A DNA stretch of 64,000 nt. Source: Liolophura sinensis. Its lineage: Eukaryota > Mollusca > Polyplacophora > Chitonida > Chitonidae. Numbering within the stretch: position 1 is the first letter of the stretch; each line of letters begins with the position of its first letter. The position numbers and the translations under genes were made by a program. Positions 48,401 to 56,460 of the stretch are shown here, in pieces. The DNA lies in the NCBI RefSeq assembly GCF_032854445.1, contig NC_088301.1, positions 3,844,001-3,908,000 of the forward strand, in the 5' to 3' direction. The notes under the pieces are model-generated. The model had not been told where the DNA came from. It did not search any database and worked only from the letters and a program-made list of their open reading frames with translations.

Positions 48401-50776
48401 TTTTTTTATATTTTATTTTACTCTCCTATTATGTCACTTAATTATTCCAAACACAGTTTAGAAACAAAATATGTTTCAGCAACAATATATGTGCCAGTAC
48501 TGATACTTACAATCTTAAATAATACAGTTAGGAATCAAAGTAAGACATAAACATCCTTCTTACCTCCACCCCACCTTAATTCTAATCCCCACCCCCACAC
48601 AATCCCTAATAAAGCTTGAATGGCACCAAAACACAGGTACAGACCACAGGGATCCCACATGGGGCTTGACATCAAGCGGCATGTATCAGCTGCTTGGCAA
48701 ACTGGCTGGCTGATTTATTGTGGATTAAAACCCCTTTTATTATCAAGTGTGTCAGAGGGTTTTATTCTTTAACACTCTGCAAAAGCAGTTTTCAAACTCT
48801 TGTTCTAACTACAGAATGCAGTTACCATATAGGCTTTCGAGGGCTTTCAAAATTTGCTCAGATCAAACAACCTTTTTGGCCAAATTGAATAAAATTTCCC
48901 ATTCCCTCTCCTGAAGTTTACCCCAAATTCGGGCCTAAAATCATAACATCTGCAGAAAAGCCTGTCAAAATATGGATGCGTCTCCCCTTACACTGATAAA
49001 GAAGGGGAGTACCTTGCTAGAAAATGTATTTCTAAAATACGCTCTCTCTTGAACAAACCCGTTACGTTTGCCTTTCTCTGGCAGACTACCAAATCCAGTT
49101 TGTACTTGAACACAAAAGATCTGACTCCTATAGAATTTAAAAGCCTCTGTTGTATACAAGTTCTCATGTCCAGATGTCTTTCTGAATACACCGGCAAAAC
49201 TGACAGATGTCTCCTCTCTAGAATCAAGGAACACAGCAGTGGTTTCAGCCACAGTGAAGTATTTAACCACATATCTTTATGTGCTGAATTCCCATTACCT
49301 TTCAAACCTATTTTGCCTACCAGACTGCCGTAACGTTGATCCTACTAGTCTACGTGATATTATTTTATTTTATTTATTTGATTGGTGTTTTACGCCATAC
49401 TCAAGAATATTTCACTTATACGACGGCAAGCCAGCATTATGGTGGGAGGAAACTGGGTAGAGCCCGGGCGAAACCCATGACCAACCGCAGGTTGCTAGCA
49501 GACCTTCCCACTTTTGGCCGGAGGGGAAGCCAGCATGAGCTGGACTTGAACTCACAGCGACCGCATTGGTGAGAGGCTTCTGGGTCATTACGCTGCACTA
49601 GCACTCCAACCAACTGATCCAAAGAAGCCCCGATATTATTTTAAGTAATACAAAGATTATAGACCAATCTTATCACTGGTCAGAGAACCTATTTAAAGAT
49701 GCTTTGTAGATATGTAGGTACAGGCCTGTTTTAAATCACTGTTTAAAAGCCTCAGAACAATTAGTTCTTTTTCCATAATAATTACCCTGACCTTTTGAAC
49801 GACCCTCCTGTAAGATTTGTGTATGCATGTAAATATGGTCAATGATACCCTGTCTATTCCCCGTTCCCCTCCCCACCCCCAAGACTTTTTCTCTTACCAC
49901 AGCCATACACAACTATAGATATGTTTTACTTGTTCTTTGTCTGTTAGTCAGTAGGTTATCTAACCTACATGTATGGTTTCTAATTAGTTTATTCTCTGCC
50001 ATTTCTGCCCTTAAAATCACTGGTTATAAGTTTTGTTCAATTACTATAACAACAAAACCTGGAAGGCCTGTTGGTCGAGTGGTCTAGACGGTTGACATGT
50101 ATGCTGGCAATTTGTTGCCTGACTGAGGTCGCTGGTTCGAAACCCGCAGTGGTCTCAGCCAAATTTCAGCACCAGAATCTGTGCTATATTCAGAAAGTGT
50201 AATCCCTATAAACAATAATACTGTTACTTAATCCACTTTCTAAATGACATCTGTACCTATCCGAACCCATATCAATGTATATATGTCATTGCCTTTTTCC
50301 ACTGAGTCGCAATTAAGTCTTTTTTGGAGTTACACTACTTGTGTATATAGGCTACTGTACAGACCAGTTACAAGCTCAATGAGTTAAATACAATGGCAGA
50401 CGGCAATCGTGTTGTAAACGTTATGGATGTATTTTGCCACTATAGTTGCTACGAAAATTAGATGTATAAAGCGCCCCATATTTCGTCCGTGTATGAGGGT
50501 GCGTCAAAGTGGGTGAGTATCAAACTGTTAGCCACTTTTTTTCCCCTTAAACGATTTCTAGTTCAGCAACGAAAGACATGTCAGTTATCGGATGATATAT
50601 ACATGTAGATTTCCTTCTAAAAGATTGGACTTTGGACCGGTATCACTGTCAGATTTACTTCTTCAGCCGTGTCATTAAATTTTAATAGTGCCGACTGAAA
50701 AAAAGATACCCATAGCCAACAACTGAAGCATTGATACCTTAGTCATACCAACACCGACAACAAACACCCGTCTCAT
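24311..50776 (-). CDS. scp2: SCP2/SCPx: peroxisomal 3-ketoacyl-CoA thiolase fused to sterol carrier protein 2
   Basis: Thiolytic cleavage of branched and bile-acid-type 3-oxoacyl-CoAs in peroxisomes, plus lipid transfer by the C-terminal domain. Eighteen coding exons join in phase to 529 codons: 50776-50738, 47786-47729, 47355-47284, 44523-44459, 43055-42992, 42078-42014, 41601-41475, 37597-37534, 34533-34447, 33236-33089, 32078-32027, 30520-30425, 29788-29681, 28776-28623, 27909-27825, 27198-27072, 26842-26766, 24412-24311. It starts [18 protein letters not shown]. The thiolase domain is ~1-395, with nucleophile C83 in NNACSTGS, H293-D294-C295 in [10 protein letters not shown], and H343 in KGHPLGATG. 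The SCP2 domain is ~415-526. It ends KSVKSKL, a perfect PTS1. Human SCPx is 547 residues, so the length fits. Introns hold most of the tandem arrays; four exon edges are involved in, or close to, repeat copies. The start lies head to head with nipbl. Confidence 0.96.
24488..24630 (-). mobile_element. Degraded SINE (family A)
   Basis: Blocks tttgattggtgttttattcc, gtcagcattatg, gaaagcgggcagagcc and ggaagccagcaggagttgga, with internal deletions. It lies in the last scp2 intron. Confidence 0.7.
24985..26543. repeat. 82-bp satellite-like array, 19 copies
   Basis: The unit runs cctcaaccttgaggtggtag, acagtaatcaccagaattac, gttccacaagtcgatctgac, cgccactggtgggcagatcc, aa. It is nearly invariant: the main variable positions are caagtc/catgtc and gaccg/gactg, plus one gatgtg for gatctg. 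Length is exactly 19 units. Each unit begins with CCTCAA-CC-TTGAGG, a 6-bp stem with a 2-nt loop. It lies in the last scp2 intron. Confidence 0.97.
26544..26700. other. Unique flank of the 82-bp array
   Basis: The plus frame stays open out of the last unit for about 50 codons ([28 protein letters not shown]). There is no start or family match; it may be part of the sequence from which the unit was amplified. Confidence 0.3.
29988..30290. mobile_element. Two degraded SINE-like fragments
   Basis: aatgaattaatgattacagg...gccacttcggcaatgccgcagccat (29996-30050) and gaatgaatgactgattatgg...cagcaatatttcagccata (30210-30265) are related to each other. They resemble a gastropod-type repeat I remember (gaatga...agcaatatt). 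Low certainty. Confidence 0.35.
30425..30520 (-). CDS. scp2: scp2 exon 12 (catalytic HDC loop), parent of seven truncated copies
   Basis: Acceptor gattctgtaacag, donor gtaggt after CCCG. It encodes [20 protein letters not shown] and then [11 protein letters not shown]. The first ~40 nt plus ~85 nt of upstream intron recur seven times between 30600 and 31480 in the intron just upstream; the copies break after HD. Confidence 0.95.
30600..31480. repeat. 125-bp array carrying the scp2 exon 12 acceptor and partial exon, 7 copies
   Basis: Copies of the acceptor gattctgtaacag/GTGTGAATCC fall exactly 125 bp apart: exon-side ends at 30645, 30770, 30895, 31020, 31145, 31270 and 31395, beside the true one at 30520. 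Each keeps the frame [13 protein letters not shown] and then diverges to GE in place of CF. The units are almost identical; acagttctcc/acatttctcc separates the proximal copies from the others. The last unit is more diverged (catatacctggcataaaa). Confidence 0.95.
33246..33332 (-). mobile_element. SINE (family A) 3' fragment beside an scp2 acceptor
   Basis: aatttgactggtgttttgca, then catactcaaaaatatttcac and gccagcattatggg, is the family A 3' part. It lies about 10 bp upstream (gene orientation) of the scp2 exon 10 acceptor at 33237, so it contributes sequence to the branch-point and pyrimidine region. Confidence 0.8.
33806..34038 (+). mobile_element. SINE (family A), near full length, 8-bp target duplication
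   Basis: Head gggctcagttggtttgcgca, tail caccaatcaaataaataaat. It is flanked by aggtgatt at 33798-33805 and 34039-34046. It lies in scp2 intron 9. Confidence 0.85.
34056..34200 (-). mobile_element. Degraded SINE (family A)
   Basis: Tail-side tatttattagatttgtgccg, then aaccagcattatggtgacag and ccacaaccatcagcac. It sits in inverted orientation right after the copy ending at 34038. Confidence 0.7.
34372..34425 (-). mobile_element. SINE (family A) tail fragment
   Basis: tttgatttattcatttattt, then gattggtattttatg and aagaatatttttcac. Only the 3' end is present. Confidence 0.6.
34783..37290. repeat. 64-bp array, ~39 copies
   Basis: The unit runs ggcatcaatgttaaggccac, atagagagtctcctatccta, taaaggtggtttatagtgtt, tcca. 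Variants (ccaatcctataatgg; tatatagtgtt; gagtctcc without the second gag) recur in blocks several units long, indicating higher-order duplications. It fills most of scp2 intron 8, with unique flanks of about 250 bp to each exon. I see no exon similarity. Confidence 0.95.
37908..38186 (+). mobile_element. Full-length SINE (family A) with target duplication
   Basis: cgggggcctctgtggctcag head, B-box gagttcaagtcc, and tail caatcaaataaataaataaa. The flanks atctggtattt and atctggtatct form an imperfect 11-bp direct repeat. It lies in scp2 intron 7. Confidence 0.88.
38863..38917. other. 22-bp-arm hairpin
   Basis: Arms tgaaaggtggaaatgttaac+cc (38863-38884) and gggttatcattttcaccttt+ca (38896-38917) pair with about two mismatches around an 11-nt loop. 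It lies in scp2 intron 7. It could be the core of a small inverted-repeat element or an RNA hairpin. Confidence 0.6.
39060..39415. repeat. 64-bp array, distal block of the scp2 exon 7 donor repeat
   Basis: The unit runs cttgccacacctgtcatgct, gtaccctttgacttaccata, cttttgtcattctttaacca, atga; about five copies. The half-unit cttaccatacttttgtcatt relates it to the 33-bp block beside exon 7. Confidence 0.9.
39416..40255. other. Unique sequence splitting the repeat
   Basis: Intronic; no exon or family match. ORFs of 90-95 codons on the minus strand show no recognisable content. Confidence 0.5.
40256..41474. repeat. 64-bp then 33-bp array abutting and derived from the scp2 exon 7 donor
   Basis: From 40256 to ~40740 the units are ~62-64 bp. 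From ~40740 to 41465 they are 33 bp (cttgccatacttttgctact plus ctgttcccaatga). In gene orientation the exon ends GAGAAGTATG/GTGAGT and the units read AGAAGTATG/GTAAGTCA or GTATG/GCAAGTCA. The array reaches the exon boundary. About fifteen copies keep a GTAAG donor after TATG. Confidence 0.95.
41475..41601 (-). CDS. scp2: scp2 exon 7
   Basis: Acceptor ttgttgcag, 42 codons plus one base, donor gtgagt. It encodes [15 protein letters not shown] and [14 protein letters not shown], the thiolase segment conserved in SCPx. Its 3' edge is the source of the array at 39060-41474. Confidence 0.95.
41745..42013. repeat. Degenerate tandem copies of the scp2 exon 6 3' half plus donor
   Basis: Copies at about 41778-41828, 41862-41908 and 41941-41988, spaced 67-84 bp from one another and from the true exon end. 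In gene orientation the farthest copy reads GGGCTTTGAGAAGATCAAAA, then GGGCTCTATAAAAATAAAG/GTAATG. The true exon reads GGGCTTTGAGAAGATGGAAA, then GAGGCTCTCTAAAAATGAAG/GTAATG. Confidence 0.85.
42014..42078 (-). CDS. scp2: scp2 exon 6
   Basis: Acceptor ctgatcatcag, donor gtaatg. It encodes [20 protein letters not shown] and a Lys. Three degenerate copies of its second half lie immediately downstream in gene orientation. Confidence 0.95.
44262..44352. repeat. Short tandem repeat, ~31-bp unit, 3 copies
   Basis: caatttttgaccattttgtc plus aaaatttgt, repeated. It lies in scp2 intron 4. Confidence 0.9.
44640..44925 (-). mobile_element. SINE (family B), inverted relative to 13262-13640
   Basis: The minus strand reads ggctcagttggcattgcg, gggtcaaacctaggtcggg, ggttgacccatatcagtata, gaagcagcactagataaaag and gaaatccgtcctgcaac in the same order as the 13.3-kb copy. 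A further fragment of the family lies at about 45180-45300. Confidence 0.75.
45360..46920. repeat. Degenerate ~150-300-bp repeats with a ccatggcaac core
   Basis: Five related blocks (near 45370-45470, 46000-46100, 46303-46460, 46475-46620 and 46768-46912) share ggttaccatggcaactgtgg, gaaatggacaaatgtgagtc, gtatctatgtatccaccaaa, acatggaaaacaactgga and cggacacaaa. A similar core occurs near 9070. They look like diverged copies of one element, partly in tandem. It lies in scp2 intron 3. Confidence 0.7.
46102..46246 (-). mobile_element. Three stacked SINE (family A) tails
   Basis: tttgattggtgttttatgcc, ttattggtgttttactcctt and tttgattggtgttctacacc follow each other within 145 bp. This suggests repeated insertion into the tail or tandem duplication of it. 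Confidence 0.75.
47107..47188 (-). mobile_element. SINE (family A) 3' fragment
   Basis: tttgattggtgttttacgcc, catactcaagaatatttc and ggccagcattatggtggga; no head. Confidence 0.75.
48960..49355 (+). mobile_element. Fragment of a Penelope-like retroelement (GIY-YIG endonuclease region)
   Basis: The translation in shifting frames reads [20 protein letters not shown], then [20 protein letters not shown] and [10 protein letters not shown]. YxGKTxRxLxxRIKEH with a downstream SEVFxHI is typical of Penelope-like GIY-YIG domains. It is a short, 5'-truncated piece with no intact reverse transcriptase, cut at its 3' side by a SINE. It lies in scp2 intron 1. Confidence 0.5.
49368..49631 (-). mobile_element. 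Full-length SINE (family A) with 12-bp target duplication
   Basis: The minus strand starts at the head (ggggcttctttggatcagtt) and ends in the AT tail. The direct repeat gatattatttta lies at 49356-49367 and 49632-49643. It inserted at the 3' end of the Penelope-like fragment. Confidence 0.9.
50062..50225 (+). mobile_element. tRNA-like Pol III unit (family C SINE or tRNA pseudogene)
   Basis: A-box tggtcgagtgg and B-box ggttcgaaacc fit the Pol III consensus, about 60 bp apart. The head runs ggcctgttggtcgagtgg. I could not fold a complete cloverleaf, so a SINE head is more likely than a working tRNA gene. It lies in scp2 intron 1. Confidence 0.5.
50738..50776 (-). CDS. scp2: scp2 exon 1 (coding part)
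   Basis: ATG followed by [12 protein letters not shown], donor gtatca. It matches the strictly conserved thiolase N-terminus and joins in phase 0 to FEKPG at 47786. The 5' UTR lies upstream toward 50.8-50.9 kb. Confidence 0.93.
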
Positions 50777-51205
50777 TTTGCGTGTGTAGTACCAGTCTTG
50801 AGAGGCGAGAAGACAAACGTGCAGTGCTCCAATGTGACAGTGCCCGGATCAGAACTACTTTCTACCGTATCTCTACACCAAATACCATGTTTGTCTGTCT
50901 GAAATTATGCCACTTTTAAGGACGCTGTAGAGTTGGAAATGAAATATATTAACATAGCAACTCTAATGGGAGGAAACGAGAGCCATTCTCTTCAAAATAC
51001 AACTCAAGCACCGTGTAGAAAATGCTCATTTGCTATTTGACTACGCGCACTATTTTTTTTTCAATGTAATGCGGTTTAGTAATTTTTTGGCGCGGGTATT
51101 GTCGTGAAGTCGCAATGATGGGAATTTATTTTTGCCCTGGAGATTAGCGTATGATTGGAATGTTAACTGTTAATCATGTAGATCATCAATTCGTCTTCTC
51201 TTCCA
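50777..51205. promoter_or_regulatory. Shared head-to-head promoter region of scp2 and nipbl
   Basis: About 430 bp lie between the scp2 ATG and the candidate first nipbl splice acceptor. TTTTGGCGCGGG at 51085-51096 fits an E2F site. CpGs are more frequent here than in the introns. No TATA box is placed convincingly for either gene. Confidence 0.45.
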
Positions 51206-51265
51206 GGAGATTTTTACATCTAAAGGGGGCCAACAGGAACGAATAGACAACTGCATCACATTCAG
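51206..51265 (+). other. nipbl: Candidate non-coding 5' exon of nipbl
   Basis: Acceptor cttctcttccag at the left edge and cacattcag/gtatgg donor at the right. The donor is the better-supported end; the segment may instead be the 3' part of a longer first exon. Vertebrate NIPBL also starts with untranslated exon sequence. Confidence 0.35.
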
Positions 51266-54200
51266 GTATGGTAAACATTTTCCCGATTTTTACGACAAAT
51301 TTTCTCCGGGTTGGTGTTGGCCGTATTTTACACTGTGATACCAAATAACTGTCTTAGTTTTGGGACTATATATGAAAGTGGATTGTGTAGTGATCATTTA
51401 GCATTTCGATTATTATTTTGTTTTTTCTGTGTCGTTTGGGATAGCTGTATAGTGGCTTTCGTTCTCATATGTCCATTGTTTTGGTACCAAACATAAATGA
51501 AGCACTACTTTTCTGGTGTAAGGGAGGTAATTCAGGTCAAACTTGACATGTACACCCGATACAATACATACATATTTACAATGTCGATATTTATATGCAT
51601 ATGTATTTCAAAAACCACTCTACAAATGATGTAAATGACTGCCCTTTTCATTATCCATAATCTGGTCTTTACTGATTATTCACTGGGACATGGCTGAATT
51701 GTTTAGCCATCTACAAACGTCACTGCTTGGTATTGGAAGGTCAGCCATGATTTTTTGAATTCCCCCGAAACCACTGTTTAGACAGAGCTGATAGAAGACA
51801 TGTATGTATCTTGATTTTTTTTCACATAGATAGATTGTGTCTTAACAGAATCCAGCGTATACTCGTCATTGAGAGAGTATTCACAGGGCCTTCTAACGGC
51901 CATAGCTTGATCATTGCAAGTCAGATGCTAACAACAACAACATGAAACATTCACCAATGCTTAGCGAACCACTAACTATACAAATTTACTATGCAATGTG
52001 TCCTAAAATCATATTTTGATATGTAGCTCTCAGAATTCTGATCAAAATCGTTTTTTTATATATATTACTTTAATCATTCCATACTGTAAATCATGTTGTC
52101 CATGGCTTATACTCCCCTGATGTCTCTACGTTTCCTCGAACGCCTTTGCGCATGCTGATAGGGAGCTGAAAATATTGTCTCAGTAACTTGGAAGCTAATA
52201 CAAATCTGATTGTGAAGTTCACAATTTACATGCTGTTCTGATTGTTCTGTTGTTTAATGAACTGTAATTTGAGATTATTATCAGGCGTAGTTCTCAGAAT
52301 ATGTTGCATCGGTGTTATTTCTCAAGATCTTCCTATGTTATCTTTCACCTCGTCACCCACTGGTCTTTGCTGCTTTTAGGTGAAATGCCTGAATCTCTGC
52401 CATCTCAAACAGATAACCTCTTTAGTGGCCTTTGATATTAATCAGTGCATCAATCAGACTCCATCTGACAGCGTCTCGTAAAGAGGCTATACCGTGGATT
52501 TGGGGCAAAACAGAATCTGTCGTCATAAATTTAATCAAATTGTTGCTATCGTTTAGTGTATCTCAAATAATTACCATCAGGCTTGTCTGTGCACATAGTA
52601 CTGTTCATCAAGTTCCTCATATTTGTAAATCAGGCTACATTTGAAGTGCTACTTTAGTGAAAATGCCATTATGACAAATTCATGAATAACAGACGTAGCT
52701 GTACACATGCATACCAGAAATGTAGAAAATAATACGAATATGAGCTGTTTTGGTGAAGTGTGTAATGCATTTACAAGGGCAGTGCTCTAAATAAATATAT
52801 TGATGTGGTAGTACAGTGTTCTTCCAGATTTTAGCAGAGGAGTACTGGCTTATGTCTTAGGAGTACTGCCTAATCAGGGGAAACCATTCACCCTATTCTT
52901 TGTCATCAGCATTGTCCTTTTGACTTTGATCCTTGTTATTTCTAAAATTGCCGTGCCTACAGCAGCCATCAGTGTTTCTGATAGGTATTCAGTGGAGTGA
53001 TTCCCTTGACCCACTTGTGGAGTTAAACTTGTTACATGTTAATAAACATTTGAATATGTAACATGTTCAAATTACTATTATGCACTTGTTGCAGTTCGCA
53101 ATATTTTGAGAAAACAGTCCCATATTTATAAAAACAAAGTTTACAAATAATGCACATAAAAAGCTCATTGATGGTTTACATGCAAGTCATCATATTTAGC
53201 AGTTTTCAACAACAACATGCTATGTGCAGGAATTCATGAAGTTCGTGAAGATCTGAAATTTCCCTACAGGTCTTCTTGTTCTAATATTTTTTAACACGGT
53301 CCAGTTTGTCTTGGTTGTTTGTTGCTGGTTTTGGTACCCTTGGAAAATCTCAAAGATCTCAGAAATTTGCATTCTTTCACTTGACTGCGTGACTCGTACC
53401 TTGCCAGTCATTTATAATCAGTGCAAGTTTGCAGAAATTATACGAGTGGAACGGGAAGTATGGTGACTTTGCAAAGGTTTACTCATAGAGTTATCTACCA
53501 CATTCAACTGGCAAGTGATTCTGCCTATCGACATGAAATAACATGTACGTACGCTTTTAGAAACTCATGCATATCTAAAGTTTTCTAGGCGTATTTGTTA
53601 TTCCTAGTTTTTCACTTTTATGGGTGTTGGGCATTTTTGAATGCGTAAATTACGCCGATACGCCTCTTATCTGGAGCACTGTAAGGGCGTTTAACACTTG
53701 AGCCGGACACACCCAAACTGACTTGTAGGTCATGATATGGATTGCGTGATGTCACAAGTAAACAGCTGCTCAGACGCTACACCTCTTCATATTTCAAAAT
53801 GGAGCGCATATAGTGACACCTGTAAAATGTCATAAAACCATTGATGTTCCATTACACTGAAGGATTGTCTTTCAGCAAAGTATAATTTTAGAAATTTAAC
53901 TGTGACCTGTGGATTAATTGAGACCATTTGAAAAAGACTTGCTCACTGACAAAAACTGTATTTATTAACCAACTGATGGCCTGTATATGTATAACTTACA
54001 CTGTGGCTCAGATAAATACCAATGTGGTCACTGTGAGTTGCTCTTGAGCACTTGCTGGTTTCCTCTTGGGAAGATCTGCCAGCAACCTGCAGATTTTTAT
54101 GAGTTTCTCTTTGGCCAGTCTCCTCCCACCATAATGCTGGCCACTGTCGTATAAGTGAAATATTCTTGAGTATATTGTAAAACACCAATCAAATAAACAA

Positions 54201-56303
54201 AGCCTTTCAGTGCTTTATAAGGTCTATACAATCCATCATCTTTAACCAGAAAAGAAAGACTTTATTATTGTATACACTTCGTCCCACACATTACTTCTTC
54301 ACAATTTGGAAAGACATAGCACTGACAACTCCTAGATCTTTTTGGCAGCAGTGATGGGGTCAAAATGACATCTAGCCAAAGCACTTGACATTAATACTGC
54401 CGCTAAATATGCTCGATACTGGCACTGTACTTAGTAAATTTAATCTTTATGAAGAATTTTAACATGACATGTTATGTTTAGATGAGATTTAAAGCTTTAT
54501 AAATCATTTTAAGATGACAGGATATGGTTACAGGAGATGTTTGGAGCACTTGTGTGTGATCGTGAGATGTTTGACACACCAAATATAAACCAGGCATGAG
54601 ATTTGTCCTCTTTTTGGACTAGTTCCTCTTCATTTATACAAAAAATGCATCAGAAAAATGTTCAGAATGTAATTCAGAAATGCTAAAAATGACAAAATTA
54701 TGGTTGTTTCCTCATTTTCATCCTAGTGTCTGTCTCATCCCTGATAAACATGGCAGCTGAGCTGATGACAGGGAGCTAAGCATTGGAAATACTGGCTTTA
54801 AAACAAAGGCACTTCGATTTAGTTCAAATCTCTGCACACCAAGATTTTATTTTATATGTTTGTAGTTTATTTTTATAAAATGCAGTGAACATACATCAGT
54901 GTGGATGCTACAAAGTCCGTGATCATCAGTTGAGTAAGAAAACTACCAGTTATTTTTATTTGTATTTCTGCGTTATTACAGAATGACATGAGTATTGGGT
55001 ATTTTTCTCAAGAAGTAAAAGTCACAAGTGTTGCGTTAATCCCACCTCCAGCACTGTACGTTAAGTTAATGTTTAAAAATAACAAGATAACTGAAAATTT
55101 CGTCAGAATATTTAAATGAGGCGCTGTCGATTCAGTGGAAATGGAGCATGCACACAGCGCTTGGTAACTTCAAATGTGAACAAATATAGCTGATCACACA
55201 CATAAAAGGACTTGCATCTCGCTCGTGACAGAATCGGCCAAAAGAGGCGTAAAAAAGAGCTTGACAGCTTGACAAGCATTGAAGAAACAAAAGGGTCTCT
55301 TGAAGCATGAGGATCTTGCAAAGCTACTGCTTCATGGGTGCAAATGTTGCTGTTGTGGACAAGGGGTGTTAAACTTTGAACAGATATGTGTTTCTGACTT
55401 GTAGTTTAATGAGAAGATTGATTGAAAGTCCGTGTCGTAAGGAACTTTTCCAAACGCTGTGCATGTGCTTCTCTTCCAGTTGAATATTAATGAGGCAGAA
55501 TGGCCCGCCCTCTTTGTGTTGAATTCAGGTAACAGCGGACTTCTACTGGCTCATGCAAACTACATGCTACATTAATATTTTTTATTTCAGCATGAGTGAT
55601 TTAGTTTATGAATGAACTTTAAGATTTCACTAAGTCATCGCATCCAGAATTTGTTTAAAAATCCAGATTTTGGGAGACAGTGTCACTTCAGTGAAATAGT
55701 TTCAGTGGTCTTTGCCATGTGCAGTGTTATATAGGGCTACCATCTACAGCATAAATCATTACTGTCATTCTTTTGCCTCTATTATAGTTTTTTGGTAAGT
55801 CTGTCGCTGGCTTCCAGTTTTGACTGTATGGATAACAATTTCAAATGTCTACTTGTGGACGGCATTAAGGCTCAGACGACGAAAATTACCGAGTGGTTTC
55901 GGTTTTAAAAAGCATGTACCAATGTGTTACTATTTGATGACCTGTAATTTCCCTGGACTTGAACTTTAGTATAACTTTTTCAAACTTTACAATCATTTTC
56001 ACACTATAAATAGTACAGGCATGAGGCGGGTATTGATTGGAAAGTGATAATTTAAGCTCTGCTTCTTTAAAACAGAAAATTTGTTTTGATTAGTGAAGAT
56101 TTTTGTGGCAAAAATTTCTGGTATGACCTCAGGCATGGTGTTGGTTTCATACATCTTGGTTTCCTTTCCAGTCATGGCAATGTTTCCTGAAATATAACAA
56201 TGCAGTCTTAGACAGTTATTTAAAATACCTTAACTCCATGTTAGTGTGGTTAATGTCAAGCTAGAAGTGCACATAAAAAAGTGTACTGTTTTGTGTTTTT
56301 CAG
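51266..56303. other. nipbl intron 1
   Basis: 5-kb AT-rich intron. Apart from a family A SINE at 54000-54203 I see no exon, RNA gene or tandem array. Confidence 0.55.
54000..54203 (+). mobile_element. SINE (family A), partly degraded head
   Basis: ctgtggctcagataaatacc head remnant, then ggaagatctgccagcaacct, ccaccataatgctggccact and the caccaatcaaataaac tail. Confidence 0.8.
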
Positions 56304-56460
56304 ATTTGGTTCTCTGTCTCAAGTGGTCAAGGTGACAGCTGTCGTGAAGCCCTCTGGGCTGATCCTGTACTGGACTGGTAATTCTGACATGCCAAAATGA
56401 ACGGGGAGATTCCCAATGTCCCCATCACCACACTGGCAGGGGTGGCCAGTCTCACTGATA
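56304..56460 (+). CDS. nipbl: nipbl first coding exon with 5' leader
   Basis: Acceptor gtgtttttcag, 93 nt of leader, ATG at 56397, donor gtgagt. A three-codon upstream ORF (ATG CCA AAA TGA, 56389-56400) ends on the start codon, so stop and start overlap as ATGA. Coding: MNGEIPNVPITTLAGVASLT. Confidence 0.93.

Noticed and set aside
50062-50150. Functional tRNA gene
   Set aside because: A and B boxes are good, but a complete acceptor stem and anticodon arm could not be paired. SINE head preferred.
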